From Anaeroplasmataceae bacterium (GTDB lineage: Bacteria > Bacillota_I > Bacilli_A > Acholeplasmatales > JAEDCM01), in NCBI GenBank assembly GCA_016294165.1, contig JAEDCM010000008.1, positions 1 to 49,447 on the forward strand: a stretch of 49,447 nt of DNA. Reading direction: 5' to 3'. The position numbers and the translations under genes are program-made. How positions within the stretch are numbered: position 1 is the first letter of the stretch; the number at the start of each line of letters is the position of its first letter. A model generated the notes under the pieces. The model had not been told where the DNA came from and ran no database searches. It saw only the letters and a program-made list of their open reading frames with translations. Below, piece by piece: positions 41,156 to 49,447 of the stretch.

Positions 41156-42729
41156 TGACAACTTTGATAGCAATATTAGCCTTTATTTTTGCTTTATGTT
41201 TAATCATATCATTACACGAGCTAGGGCATTTTATTTTTGCAAAGAAATCGGGTATTTTATGCTATGATTATTCAATTGGAATGGGCCCTGTATTATGGAG
41301 CAAAAAAAAAGGTGAAACAACCTATGGTATTCGTGCAATACCAATTGGTGGATTTGTTAGTATGGCTGGTGAAGGGGTTGGTATTGGTGTTATTAATATT
41401 GACCAAGAAATAGGGCTAAACTTAGAAGATGATTGTGTTAAGGAAATAATTTTAAATGATATTGAAAAAGCTGAGGTTTTTGGAAAAGTTGTATCATTTG
41501 ATTTATATGGAGAAAATAGTGAACTATATATTGAGATTTTAGTTAACGATGAGTATAAAAAATATAGTGTTTTAGAGAATGCCTTATACGTGGAAAGTGC
41601 TAAAAAAACGCAACAAATAGCCCCTTACAGCCGCTCATTTGAATCTAAAACTCTTTTACAAAGATTCCTAACTGTTGTGGCTGGTCCTGCGATGAATTTT
41701 GTTTTAGCTTATTTTCTATTTTTGATTGTATGCTTCGCAACAGGAGTAGCTAATACTAAGAGCTCGGTTGTTGGTGGAGTTGAAAAGCGATACAGTATAG
41801 GTGGGGAATATGTTAATGGTCCTGCTTATGAAATCAAAAAGGGCGATAAAATTATATCAATTAATGGAAATCCGGTAGAAGACTGGTATGATGTTGGAGA
41901 ATATTTGGATCAATCAATAAAATCAGAATCAGTAAATATTGTTGTCTCTCGAGATGGTGTAAATATTCCTTTAACAATTAATCCGATTATTTATGTTGGT
42001 GATATTGGTATCATGGGATTTAGTGATGATGTTACAGAACAAGGTGTTAGAATTTATATTTACACAACCAAAGCTAAAGAAGCAGGATTAATTGATGGAG
42101 ACATCATAACTAGTATTTCCTTTGAAGGTGTGAATTACGAAATCAAAAGCTGGGCCGATATCATTGATGTAAGTGATAAAATTAATGGTGATAAGATTAC
42201 GGTCTCTTATTTAAGAGGTAGTGAGGCAAAAACAGCAGTGGTAAATACCTTAGATCAAAAAACACTTGATGTCATTGGTATTGAAAAATATGATTCCATC
42301 ATTGGTATTTCACCTACCTATAAATTTTCCTTTTTTGGAAGCTTTGTAAATGCATTTAAGAGCATTGGAAATTGTGTTGGAGAGGTGTTTGGAACCTTAG
42401 GATTGTTATTTGGTGGATCTAATGATGTTGGGGTTAGTGATTTATCAGGACCTATTGGAATATTTACATTGATTAAAAATTCCTTAACTGGTGGATTGAT
42501 ATCATATATTGCCTTTGTGGCCTTTTTAAGTGTAAATATTGGATTGTTAAATATTCTTCCAATTCCAGCTTTAGATGGTGGAAGATTAGTATTCCTTGCA
42601 TACGAGGCTATCACACGTAAAAAGGTAAATAAAAACGTGGAAAACACAATTCATAATATTATGTTTATCTTATTGATGCTGCTATTTGTATATATATCAT
42701 TTAATGATGTGTTAAGATTATTTGGATAA
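41155..42729 (+). CDS. rseP: RseP-type site-2 intramembrane metalloprotease
   Basis: This M50 protease of 524 residues has HELGHFIFAKK (21-31) in its first membrane helix and LNILPIPALDGGR in a late one, forming the zinc site. It is about 80-100 residues longer than usual. There is an inserted segment between the first helix and the AGPAMNFVLAY helix (about 80-165), and two PDZ-like regions (about 205-275 and 295-370) where many Firmicutes have one. It cleaves anti-sigma factors or signal peptides in the membrane. Its start shares a base with the dxr stop. Confidence 0.93.
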   Translation: MTTLIAILAFIFALCLIISLHELGHFIFAKKSGILCYDYSIGMGPVLWSKKKGETTYGIRAIPIGGFVSMAGEGVGIGVINIDQEIGLNLEDDCVKEIILNDIEKAEVFGKVVSFDLYGENSELYIEILVNDEYKKYSVLENALYVESAKKTQQIAPYSRSFESKTLLQRFLTVVAGPAMNFVLAYFLFLIVCFATGVANTKSSVVGGVEKRYSIGGEYVNGPAYEIKKGDKIISINGNPVEDWYDVGEYLDQSIKSESVNIVVSRDGVNIPLTINPIIYVGDIGIMGFSDDVTEQGVRIYIYTTKAKEAGLIDGDIITSISFEGVNYEIKSWADIIDVSDKINGDKITVSYLRGSEAKTAVVNTLDQKTLDVIGIEKYDSIIGISPTYKFSFFGSFVNAFKSIGNCVGEVFGTLGLLFGGSNDVGVSDLSGPIGIFTLIKNSLTGGLISYIAFVAFLSVNIGLLNILPIPALDGGRLVFLAYEAITRKKVNKNVENTIHNIMFILLMLLFVYISFNDVLRLFG

Positions 42730-42736
42730 AGAAGTT

Positions 42737-42773
42737 TGGATTATTTGGGTTAAAACCAAGTAATCCATTTTTT
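42737..42773 (+). terminator. Terminator of the uppS-rseP operon
   Basis: TGGATTATTTGG and CCAAGTAATCCA form a 12-bp stem with one G-U pair, followed by a T-rich tract. Confidence 0.88.
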
Positions 42774-42774
42774 A

Positions 42775-42829
42775 TTTAAGAATTAATTAAGATTCTCTTA
42801 AGGATTTATAGGATTTTAATCTATATAAT
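42775..42829 (+). promoter_or_regulatory. MFS promoter with TTAAG direct-repeat operator
   Basis: TTAAG occurs at 42776, 42787 and 42798, an 11-base period, with a degenerate fourth copy near 42807. TATAAT lies at 42824-42829. There is no -35 box; the repeats occupy its place, as for OmpR-type activators. The first pair fits NTTAAG-N5-WTTAAG exactly (TTTAAG-aatta-ATTAAG). Confidence 0.75.
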
Positions 42830-42846
42830 AAAAACTGGTGATAAAG

Positions 42847-44100
42847 ATGACAAATTATAAGAAATTTATTATATTATGGTTAGGAGAATTAATTTCCACA
42901 ATTGGCTCTGGGCTTACAGCATTTGGCCTTGGAGTATATGTATTAAAGACTACAGGAAGTGCTACAAGTATGGCATTAGTAACATTATGTGGATTTTTAC
43001 CTAGCTTATTATTAAGTATATTTGCAGGTGTTTTAGCTGATAGATATGACCGAAGATTAATGATGGTACTAGGTGATGGCCTATCAGGAATGGGAATATT
43101 ATTTATTCTTGTTATGATGCTCATAAACAAATGTGATTTATGGCATATTTATGCTGGTGTATTGATTTCATCAACATTCTCAAGTCTTATGCAGCCCGCT
43201 TTTAATGCTACTATTACAGATTTGGTTGGTAAGGAGAATTACACAAAAGCATCAGGTCTTGTATCAATTGCTGGGTCATCTAGATTCTTAATTTCTCCTT
43301 TGCTTGCGGGAATTTTATTGTCTTATTTTGATATAGAAATTTTACTTATTATTGATATATGTACCTTCATTATTACAGTTGGTGTGACACTAGTAATTAA
43401 AAGAGGTATTACTACTATTAATTATAGTGAAGAAGTTAATTTAAATTTTTACAAGGAAGGATTTAAGGTGCTATTTAGTAATAGAGGTATACTAGCACTT
43501 GTAATTATTACTTCATTTATTAATTTATTTATGGGCTTCATTCAAGTTTTAAGTGAATCTTTAATATTAGATTTTGCATCCAGTAGGGTTTTTGGGATTT
43601 GTGAATCAATATGCGCATCAGGAATGCTTGTATCAAGTATTTTAATTGGAGCTATTGGAATAAAAAAACATCATACAAACAAACTTGCCTTCGCACTTAT
43701 CATGGCTGGTTTTGCAATGATAGGCTTTGGTATGACGGATAATATTTATATTATTTCAGTATTTGGATTTTTATTTTTTTTAACATTACCGGTTGCTAAT
43801 ACAGTTTTAGATTATCTAGTTAGAAGCAATATTGATAAAAAAAAGCAAGGAAGAGTTTGGGGTGTTATTGGTTTTTTATCCCAAATTGGTTCAGTTGTAT
43901 CCTTTGCAATATGTGGAGTTTTAGCGGATGCTATAAGCAAACAATATGATATTAGTGTTGGAAGATCATCTGGATATGTTATAAGTGCTGGTGGATTGGT
44001 TCTAGCCTTAATTGCTCTATTAATATTTATGATGAAATTTATTTATAAATTGGAGAATAATGCGGATTTATTAAGTCAAGGTAATAAAAATGCCATTTAA
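42847..44100 (+). CDS. MFS efflux transporter (macrolide/enterobactin exporter type)
   Basis: This 417-residue protein has about 12 membrane helices and the MFS loop GVLADRYDRRLMM between helices 2 and 3. It resembles the MefA/EntS-like proton-driven drug exporters in its N-terminus (LWLGELISTIGSGLTAFGLG). The substrate is unknown. Its promoter carries the same operator as the ABC operon downstream, so it is likely to be switched on by the two-component system encoded next. The ATG at 42847 follows GGTGAT. Confidence 0.9.
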   Translation: MTNYKKFIILWLGELISTIGSGLTAFGLGVYVLKTTGSATSMALVTLCGFLPSLLLSIFAGVLADRYDRRLMMVLGDGLSGMGILFILVMMLINKCDLWHIYAGVLISSTFSSLMQPAFNATITDLVGKENYTKASGLVSIAGSSRFLISPLLAGILLSYFDIEILLIIDICTFIITVGVTLVIKRGITTINYSEEVNLNFYKEGFKVLFSNRGILALVIITSFINLFMGFIQVLSESLILDFASSRVFGICESICASGMLVSSILIGAIGIKKHHTNKLAFALIMAGFAMIGFGMTDNIYIISVFGFLFFLTLPVANTVLDYLVRSNIDKKKQGRVWGVIGFLSQIGSVVSFAICGVLADAISKQYDISVGRSSGYVISAGGLVLALIALLIFMMKFIYKLENNADLLSQGNKNAI

Positions 44101-44111
44101 CGGCATTTTTT
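44086..44111 (+). terminator. Terminator of the MFS gene
   Basis: AAAAATGCC and GGCATTTTTT form a stem around ATTTAAC; the MFS stop codon is in the loop. A TATAAT box at 44116-44121 then serves the regulator genes. Confidence 0.88.
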
Positions 44112-44147
44112 GTTGTATAATATATATAATCAAAGGAGGATATTGAT

Positions 44148-44816
44148 ATGAAGTATGATTGCTTAATCGTTGATGATGAAATGCTTCTTGGTAAATCAAC
44201 TGAGGAGTATTTAAACATGTTTGATATTAAAACAAAATGGGTTAGTAGTATTAAGGACGCTAAAGCTTTCCTAAGGGAAAATAGCATTGTTGTAATGCTT
44301 TTGGATATAAATTTAGAAAATGAGAGCGGTTATGATTTTTGTAAGGAAGTTCGAAAGGATAATGATTTTCCAATTTTATTTATATCCGCAAGAAATACTG
44401 ACAACGATAAGATAATTGCCTTGTCAATTGGTGGTGACGATTATATTGAAAAGCCTTATTCCCTAATGGTATTACAAGCTAAGCTAAAGGCAATATTAAA
44501 AAGATATAAGGAAAATACCAATATCTATGAAAATGACTTTTTCAAGGTTGATTTTATCAGCAAGAAACTTTTTGTTAATAAAGAAGAATGTAAGCTAACA
44601 GCGATGGAATTTAAACTTTTATCTTATTTTATTAATAATCGAAAAAGAGCTATATCAAAGGATGAGTTATTTAGTAACGTTTGGAATGATTCATTTACAC
44701 AGGATGGAACTCTTAATGTTCATATAAGGCATTTAAGGGAATATATTGAACCTGATATTAAGAATCCAAGATTTATTATTACGCTTTATAAAGAAGGATA
44801 TAGATTTGAGGACTAG
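44148..44816 (+). CDS. OmpR-family response regulator
   Basis: This 222-residue regulator has a receiver domain with the acidic pocket (Asp9, Asp10), phosphoacceptor Asp53 in MLLDINL, Ser80 and Lys102 (EKPYS). A winged-helix DNA-binding domain follows (about 125-220: LTAMEFKLLSYFINNRKRAI, then LNVHIRHLREYIE). It pairs with the kinase 3 bases downstream. The promoters on both sides carry tandem TTAAG repeats typical of this class of protein, so it probably binds them. The gene's own promoter shows no such repeats. Confidence 0.94.
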   Translation: MKYDCLIVDDEMLLGKSTEEYLNMFDIKTKWVSSIKDAKAFLRENSIVVMLLDINLENESGYDFCKEVRKDNDFPILFISARNTDNDKIIALSIGGDDYIEKPYSLMVLQAKLKAILKRYKENTNIYENDFFKVDFISKKLFVNKEECKLTAMEFKLLSYFINNRKRAISKDELFSNVWNDSFTQDGTLNVHIRHLREYIEPDIKNPRFIITLYKEGYRFED

Positions 44817-44819
44817 TTT

Positions 44820-46058
44820 ATGAAAAGAAAAAACGTATTGATAGGTATTATATCTATTATTGTAATTCAAATTTTAACCATTGTTGTTTTTATAAAGATA
44901 ACTACTGGGTACCGAATGGATATGGTAGAGATTAATAGAATTGAACACTATATCAAAGAAAATGAATACGATGTTAATAAATTAAGTGATTCTTTTAAAT
45001 ATGATTATACTGTTGTTTTAAAAAATGGGGAGATTTATCAAAGCGGGAAAATGGCTGATACGGTAAATGAGGCAATTATTCATGGAGATATTATTTTAGA
45101 TATAACTGAGAATAGTGAGCTTCTAGGCAATATAATTATCAATAATAATTATTTAGATGTTTATAGAAGAAATGTAACGATAATAGGAGTTATAACTATT
45201 TTTTTTACAGCTCTCGATTTATTGATTATTTATCTATATTCATTGCATTTGAAGAAAATGATTATCAATCCATTTAATAAGCTAGATAGCTTTGCGAGAA
45301 TGATAGCCTATGGTAATTTGGATGTTCCACTAGAAATGGATAAAAAGAATATCTTTGGTTCATTTACAGAAGCTTTTGATATTCTTCGTTCAGAACTTAA
45401 GAAGGCTCGTGAAGCTGAAAGAATCGCTAATGAAAGTAAAAAGGAGCTTATAGCTAAGCTTAGTCATGATATTAAAACGCCAGTTGCCTCTATCATGGCT
45501 GCCTCTGAATTACAAATGGCAATGAATAATAATCCAGTTTTTGAACAAATATATGCTAAAACAATTCAAATTAATTCACTTGTATCCAATTTATTTGATT
45601 CATCATTAGAGGAAATTGCTAAACTTGATGTTAAGCCAAGTGATATCTCATCAAGTGATATTTATAAAATTATCGAAGCATCAGATTATAAGAAATTATC
45701 TAACATAACTCCGATACCAGAATGTCTTATTTATGCAGATAGCTTAAGACTATGTCAGGTATTTGATAATATTATTTCCAATTCCTATAAATATGCCAAT
45801 ACAAAAATTGATATAAATTCCAAAATAGTTGGCGATTATTTGGTTTTTGAAATTGAGGATTATGGAGATGGTTGTCCGATAGATGATTTATCATTAGTAT
45901 TAGAAAAATATCATAGAGGAGCTAATTCAAGCGGAAAAACAGGGGCAGGACTGGGTTTATTTTTAGCTAGAGATTTCTTAGAAAGAATGAATGGTAGATT
46001 AGAGGTTAGTAATGGTAATCATGGATTTTTATGTAAGATAAGCCTGCATTTAAGTTAA
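44820..46058 (+). CDS. Sensor histidine kinase
   Basis: This 412-residue kinase has two membrane helices (about 7-27 and 119-140) around an outside sensor of about 90 residues, then a HAMP-like linker. The H box is KLSHDIKTPVAS with His216, the N box DNIISNSYKYA, and the ATP lid IEDYGDGCP and GAGLGLFLA. The sensor domain is large enough to bind a ligand, unlike the very short sensors of Bce-type kinases. It probably phosphorylates the preceding regulator. Confidence 0.94.
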   Translation: MKRKNVLIGIISIIVIQILTIVVFIKITTGYRMDMVEINRIEHYIKENEYDVNKLSDSFKYDYTVVLKNGEIYQSGKMADTVNEAIIHGDIILDITENSELLGNIIINNNYLDVYRRNVTIIGVITIFFTALDLLIIYLYSLHLKKMIINPFNKLDSFARMIAYGNLDVPLEMDKKNIFGSFTEAFDILRSELKKAREAERIANESKKELIAKLSHDIKTPVASIMAASELQMAMNNNPVFEQIYAKTIQINSLVSNLFDSSLEEIAKLDVKPSDISSSDIYKIIEASDYKKLSNITPIPECLIYADSLRLCQVFDNIISNSYKYANTKIDINSKIVGDYLVFEIEDYGDGCPIDDLSLVLEKYHRGANSSGKTGAGLGLFLARDFLERMNGRLEVSNGNHGFLCKISLHLS

Positions 46059-46113
46059 ATTAAGAATTAATTAAGAATTGCTTAAAGATGTTTAAGAATT
46101 AAGTGACTATAAT
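46049..46113 (+). promoter_or_regulatory. ABC operon promoter with TTAAG direct-repeat operator
   Basis: TTAAG occurs at 46050, 46060, 46071 and 46092, with TTAAA at 46082 and another TTAAG at 46099. TATAAT lies at 46108-46113. The copies at 46060, 46071 and 46082 lie 48, 37 and 26 bases before the -10, exactly as at the MFS promoter, and the 17 bases TTAAGAATTAATTAAGA are identical at both. No -35 box is present. Confidence 0.8.
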
Positions 46114-46141
46114 GTAATTGTAAAACAAGGAGGGCTAGAAA

Positions 46142-46900
46142 ATGAAAAAAGAAATTATTAAAACAAATAAGCTATGTAAAACATTTTCCAATGGGGGAGT
46201 GCTTCAGCATGTTTTAAAGAATATTGATCTAGAGCTTTATGAGCATGATTTTACAATTATTATGGGGCCATCAGGAGCAGGTAAATCAACTTTATTATAT
46301 GCACTGTCAGGGATGGACAAGCCATCGCTTGGAGAGATTGATTTTAATGGGACTAAAATCACAGATTTAAATAGTGATGGTCTTGCAAAATTTAGAAGAA
46401 CAAATTGTGGATTTGTATTTCAACAAATCTATTTAGTAGATGGAATGAATGTTGTGGATAATGTGCTTGCGGCAGGATTATTAACCAATAAGAATGCTAA
46501 AGAGGTGTTAGATAATGCTAAGAAGATATTTAAGGATGTGGATGTAGTTGAGGAAAATTATCAGAAATTTCCAACTCAACTATCAGGCGGTGAAGCTCAA
46601 AGAGTGGGTATTGCAAGAGCATTAATTAATAAGCCAAATGTCTTATTTGCGGATGAGCCTACTGGTGCTTTAAATTCTAAGACCAGCTTAGATGTATTAA
46701 ATACCCTTACAAAATTAAATGAGAATGGGCAAACAATTGTAATGGTTACTCATGATATTAAAAGTGCTAGAAGAGGAAACAGAATACTATATTTAAATGA
46801 TGGGGTTATCGAGGGTGAATGTGATTTAGGAAAATACGTTCATGGTGATAAAAAAAGGCATGAAAAATTAGATAGTTTTCTTAAGGAAATGGGATGGTAA
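46142..46900 (+). CDS. ABC transporter ATP-binding protein (SalX/BceA-like)
   Basis: This 252-residue ATPase has Walker A GPSGAGKST (42-50), Q-loop FVFQQIYLVDG, signature LSGGEAQRVGIARAL, Walker B VLFADEP and THDIKSA. The C-terminal tail ending FLKEMGW is common in the ATPases of antimicrobial-peptide transporters in Firmicutes. It follows the TTAAG-repeat promoter and AGGAGGG, and precedes its permease by 2 bases. Confidence 0.94.
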   Translation: MKKEIIKTNKLCKTFSNGGVLQHVLKNIDLELYEHDFTIIMGPSGAGKSTLLYALSGMDKPSLGEIDFNGTKITDLNSDGLAKFRRTNCGFVFQQIYLVDGMNVVDNVLAAGLLTNKNAKEVLDNAKKIFKDVDVVEENYQKFPTQLSGGEAQRVGIARALINKPNVLFADEPTGALNSKTSLDVLNTLTKLNENGQTIVMVTHDIKSARRGNRILYLNDGVIEGECDLGKYVHGDKKRHEKLDSFLKEMGW

Positions 46901-46902
46901 TT

Positions 46903-49236
46903 ATGAACAAGAACATATTGCTATCTAAATCAAATTTAAAAACAAGTAAGGGAGCATCTATTTGTGTTGGAGTGTTATTGTTTATTGCGGCACTATTATT
47001 TAATTTAGCTCTTGTTTTAGTCACTGATTATAAGGATAATTTTTATAGATTACATGATAAGCTTAATGCTGAAAGTGTAAGTATTATGACAGTCACAAAG
47101 GATAATAATTATGAGAGTTATATTGATAATTTATTATCTAATGATGATAAGGTTGATGAATATGAGTACATAGAGGCTTATGGTTTAGAAGTTAAACTTC
47201 CATTTAATAGTGATAATTTTATTTCTTCAGCAGTAATTGTTGATTATAATACAGCTGCTAACAAGAGTATTGGGAAGATGGATATTGTTGGTAAAACCTT
47301 ATCAGAAGAAGGAATTTATCTTCCTTATTTATTTAAAAGAAATGGATATGAGCTTGGAGATAATGTTAAGATAAATTTTGGAACTTCAAATGAATATGAA
47401 TTTAAAGTAGTTGGATTCTTCAATTCAATAATGGTTGGTTCTAATAACTGTGCGATGACGATGTTTTGTTTGTCAGATAACGCATATAATATGATAGAAG
47501 AGAATATGGAGAATTATAAGGGGTATTTCTTATCTATTAGACTTAAGGATCAAAGCAAGTCACAAACCTATGAGGGATACATTACTGATAAGATATCAGC
47601 TGATTTAAATACCAATGTAATATATGGAAATAATTTTAATGTAGTTTCAATGTCTAGATATATTACACAAATGATTGCTTCAATTATTATTTTGATTTTA
47701 GCATCATTAATCGTAGTGATCGCAATTTTTATTTCTGCCGCTAATTTAAGTGAATATATTAAACAAAATATGAAAAAAATAGGAGCTCTGAAGGCATTAG
47801 GATATACATCTAAGGATTTGATATTATCTTTCTTGTTTCAATTTGGAATTATCGCCTTTGCCTCAAGCCTTGTAGGTGCGTCATCTTCATATCTTTTAAT
47901 GCCAATTATGAATAATATCTTGCTTAGTCAAACAGGCATCCCATATAGCATTCATTTTATTATTTTCCCATTTGGCATTACGGTTTTAATATTAGTTTTA
48001 GCGATTTTATTAACTATTTTACTGTCATCAATTAAAGTTAGAAATATAGATGCGATTGTAGCATTAAGAAATGGTATTATGACACATAGTTTTAAAAGAA
48101 ATGTATTACCTTTAGAAAATACTAAAAAATCATTAAATATTAGATTAGGGTTAAAGACAGCTATAAATAATGTAAGAGGCAATATTACAACGATTATTAC
48201 GACTTTTGTTTTAGCTTTTGTAACAGTATTTAATGTATTTTTACTACATAATGCAGTTATAACTTTTGATCCAATGATAAAGTTAATTTGTTCTATTACT
48301 CCTGATGGAATTATTATATTTGAAGACAATGATGATGAAAATAGCTTTATTAATGAAATTAGTAGTGACAAAAGAGTTTATAAATACTATTTGTGCTCCG
48401 AATCTTCCGTTTCATGTATGGATGAGGTGCTTAAATCAAGAATCGTTGGTAATGGTAAGGATATTGAGGAAGATTTAATCATCAAGGGTAGAGCTCCTCT
48501 TTATAATAATGAAGTAGGAATTGGGGCAAAATTTGCGATAGATAATAAGCTTGAAATAGGAGACACCATTTCAATTAGCATAGATGGAGTAAGTTTGGAT
48601 TTTATCATTTCTGGATTTACACAAAATTCGGATAATTTGGGTAAGGATTGTGTATTTACAAGAGAAGCGTTTAAAGCATTTGGTAGTGAATTTAGTGTTT
48701 GTTATTACATATATGTCAATGATGATGCTAGTGTGGATGATGTGCTTGATGATTACATGAATATGTTTAGTTGTACAGGTATAAACTATATGAAGACAAT
48801 TTCAGCATTCACAGAGGTGTATCGCAATTTGATTTTAATGATTTTTATTGGAATATTTGTGATTTCAATTCTTGTTATTGCATTTGTGCTATTCCTTCTT
48901 GTGAGAAGCTTAATCGAGAAGAAGCAAAGAGAATTTGGTATCTTAAAGGCTTTGGGATATAAAACATCAGATTTAATGATTGAACTTATCATATCATTTG
49001 TGCCAGCATTGATAATTGGTTCACTTCTTGGAGTAGTATTAGGATATTTCTTTATTAATCCATTATTTGGTTTCTTTATGTCAGGTTTAGGACTTATCGA
49101 ATGTAATTTATATATTCCGTTTGGAAGTGCGCTTTTAGGTGGACTATTAATCGTTCTTATATCAGTTGGAATAATTTATTTATTATCGATTAAGATTAAG
49201 AAAATTGAAGCCTATAATTTACTTACAGCTGAATAA
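46903..49236 (+). CDS. FtsX-like ABC permease with two permease domains
   Basis: This 777-residue protein has two copies of the FtsX plan. Helix 1 (about 20-40), an outside domain of about 210 residues and three helices (about 260-375) form the first; helix 5 (about 425), another outside domain of about 190 residues and three helices (about 640-770) form the second. Both coupling loops read KKIGALKALGYTSKDL and KKQREFGILKALGYKTSDL. This is not the ten-helix single-domain BceB plan. The ATG at 46903 follows GGGATGG. It is likely to export or detach an antimicrobial or envelope ligand. Confidence 0.9.
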   Translation: MNKNILLSKSNLKTSKGASICVGVLLFIAALLFNLALVLVTDYKDNFYRLHDKLNAESVSIMTVTKDNNYESYIDNLLSNDDKVDEYEYIEAYGLEVKLPFNSDNFISSAVIVDYNTAANKSIGKMDIVGKTLSEEGIYLPYLFKRNGYELGDNVKINFGTSNEYEFKVVGFFNSIMVGSNNCAMTMFCLSDNAYNMIEENMENYKGYFLSIRLKDQSKSQTYEGYITDKISADLNTNVIYGNNFNVVSMSRYITQMIASIIILILASLIVVIAIFISAANLSEYIKQNMKKIGALKALGYTSKDLILSFLFQFGIIAFASSLVGASSSYLLMPIMNNILLSQTGIPYSIHFIIFPFGITVLILVLAILLTILLSSIKVRNIDAIVALRNGIMTHSFKRNVLPLENTKKSLNIRLGLKTAINNVRGNITTIITTFVLAFVTVFNVFLLHNAVITFDPMIKLICSITPDGIIIFEDNDDENSFINEISSDKRVYKYYLCSESSVSCMDEVLKSRIVGNGKDIEEDLIIKGRAPLYNNEVGIGAKFAIDNKLEIGDTISISIDGVSLDFIISGFTQNSDNLGKDCVFTREAFKAFGSEFSVCYYIYVNDDASVDDVLDDYMNMFSCTGINYMKTISAFTEVYRNLILMIFIGIFVISILVIAFVLFLLVRSLIEKKQREFGILKALGYKTSDLMIELIISFVPALIIGSLLGVVLGYFFINPLFGFFMSGLGLIECNLYIPFGSALLGGLLIVLISVGIIYLLSIKIKKIEAYNLLTAE

Positions 49237-49246
49237 TTAGAAAGGA

Positions 49247-49277
49247 AGTATTTGTTTTAAAGCAAATACTCTTTTTT
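49247..49277 (+). terminator. Terminator of the ABC operon
   Basis: AGTATTTG and CAAATACT form an 8-bp stem with an 8-base loop, followed by CTTTTTT. Confidence 0.88.
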
Positions 49278-49298
49278 ATATTTGTTTATTTATATTCT

Positions 49299-49323
49299 CA
49301 TACATACGTGCGCGTGTACGCAT
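49299..49323. other. 25-base alternating purine-pyrimidine tract
   Basis: From CATACATACG to GTACGCAT every step alternates pyrimidine and purine for 25 bases, with a CG-rich core (GTGCGCGTGT). It could adopt Z-DNA under negative supercoiling. It is unusually GC-rich for this AT-rich intergenic stretch. Confidence 0.5.
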
Positions 49324-49401
49324 TATATTTAATGAAATATTATTAATGAATTAATGATTCATTGTATAAAAAAACTTTTTTCAAAAAAAATAAAAAAGTA
49401 G

Positions 49402-49430
49402 TTGACAATAATAATGTATGGGTATAAAAT
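49402..49430 (+). promoter_or_regulatory. Promoter of a gene beyond the right edge
   Basis: TTGACA (49402-49407), a 17-base spacer and TAAAAT (49425-49430). The transcript runs off the window; what it serves is not visible. Confidence 0.65.
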
Positions 49431-49447
49431 AAAAAAGGTGTGCTAGT

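Noticed and set aside
1..49447. Mycoplasma-type genetic code (TGA as Trp)
   Set aside because: TGA serves as the stop of rimM, alr, dapA and clpP at the expected family lengths, and Trp is encoded by TGG.
1..49447. CRISPR arrays, tRNA or rRNA genes, insertion sequences, prophage
   Set aside because: No spaced direct repeats of array type, no cloverleaf-like segments in the short intergenic gaps, and no transposase or phage gene. XerC here has housekeeping synteny with trmFO.

Overview
The window is a chromosomal segment of an AT-rich, low-GC Gram-positive bacterium of the Bacilli/Erysipelotrichia type. The evidence is Firmicute-style synteny and regulation: ylbF-ylbG, rpsP-khpA-rimM-trmD-rplS, trmFO-xerC, rpsB-tsf-pyrH-frr, uppS-cdsA-dxr-rseP, CcpA, Spx, T-box leaders, a lysine riboswitch and a THF riboswitch. 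Wall genes (alr, a MurC-type ligase, the DAP/lysine branch, uppS) show a walled cell. TGA is used as a stop (for example rimM, alr, dapA, clpP), so this is the standard code and not the mycoplasma code. I cannot fix the genus; an uncultured host-associated Bacilli lineage fits. I saw no rRNA, tRNA, CRISPR array, transposase or prophage gene.

Layout. 0-3.1 kb: YlbF/YlbG, then ribosome and tRNA maturation (rpsP, khpA, rimM, trmD, rplS). 3.1-5.9 kb: ferrous iron uptake (feoA, feoB and a small Cys-rich membrane partner) behind a striking tandem palindromic operator. 5.9-12.2 kb: MurC-like ligase, CcpA, tyrS under a T-box with a Tyr UAC specifier, an alpha/beta hydrolase, alanine racemase and a DAG-kinase-family protein. 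12.2-15.3 kb (minus strand): trpS under a T-box with a Trp UGG specifier, and pepF. 15.4-19.4 kb: an Spx-type regulator with an extra C-terminal Cys cluster, then a lysine-riboswitch operon lysA-dapA-dapB-pncC. 19.5-23.3 kb: CYTH protein, nadK, clpP (3' end overlapping nadK), gapA, ung. 23.3-27.6 kb: THF riboswitch and a FolT-like ECF S-component with an unusual extra N-terminal half, a signal-less LysM protein, trmFO, xerC. 27.6-30.9 kb: an unrecognised Cys-rich protein, then M32 carboxypeptidase, Nudix, dUTPase and a pyrophosphatase-like protein. 30.9-34.1 kb: rpsB, tsf, pyrH, frr. 34.3-38.3 kb: an accessory lipoprotein/ABC/permease/small-membrane-protein cassette lying between frr and uppS, which are usually adjacent. 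38.3-42.7 kb: uppS-cdsA-dxr-rseP. 42.8-49.2 kb: an MFS exporter, a two-component system and an ABC transporter.

The most interesting system is the last one. The promoters of the MFS gene and of the ABC operon carry the same TTAAG direct repeats at the same distances from the -10 box. The spacing matches the NTTAAG-N5-WTTAAG pattern known for streptococcal CiaR. The response regulator encoded between the two targets is the obvious candidate to bind them, which would make a self-contained sense-and-export regulon. Other leads are the FolT fusion under folate control, the frr/uppS cassette, the tandem feo operator, and a nadK terminator written into the antisense strand of clpP.
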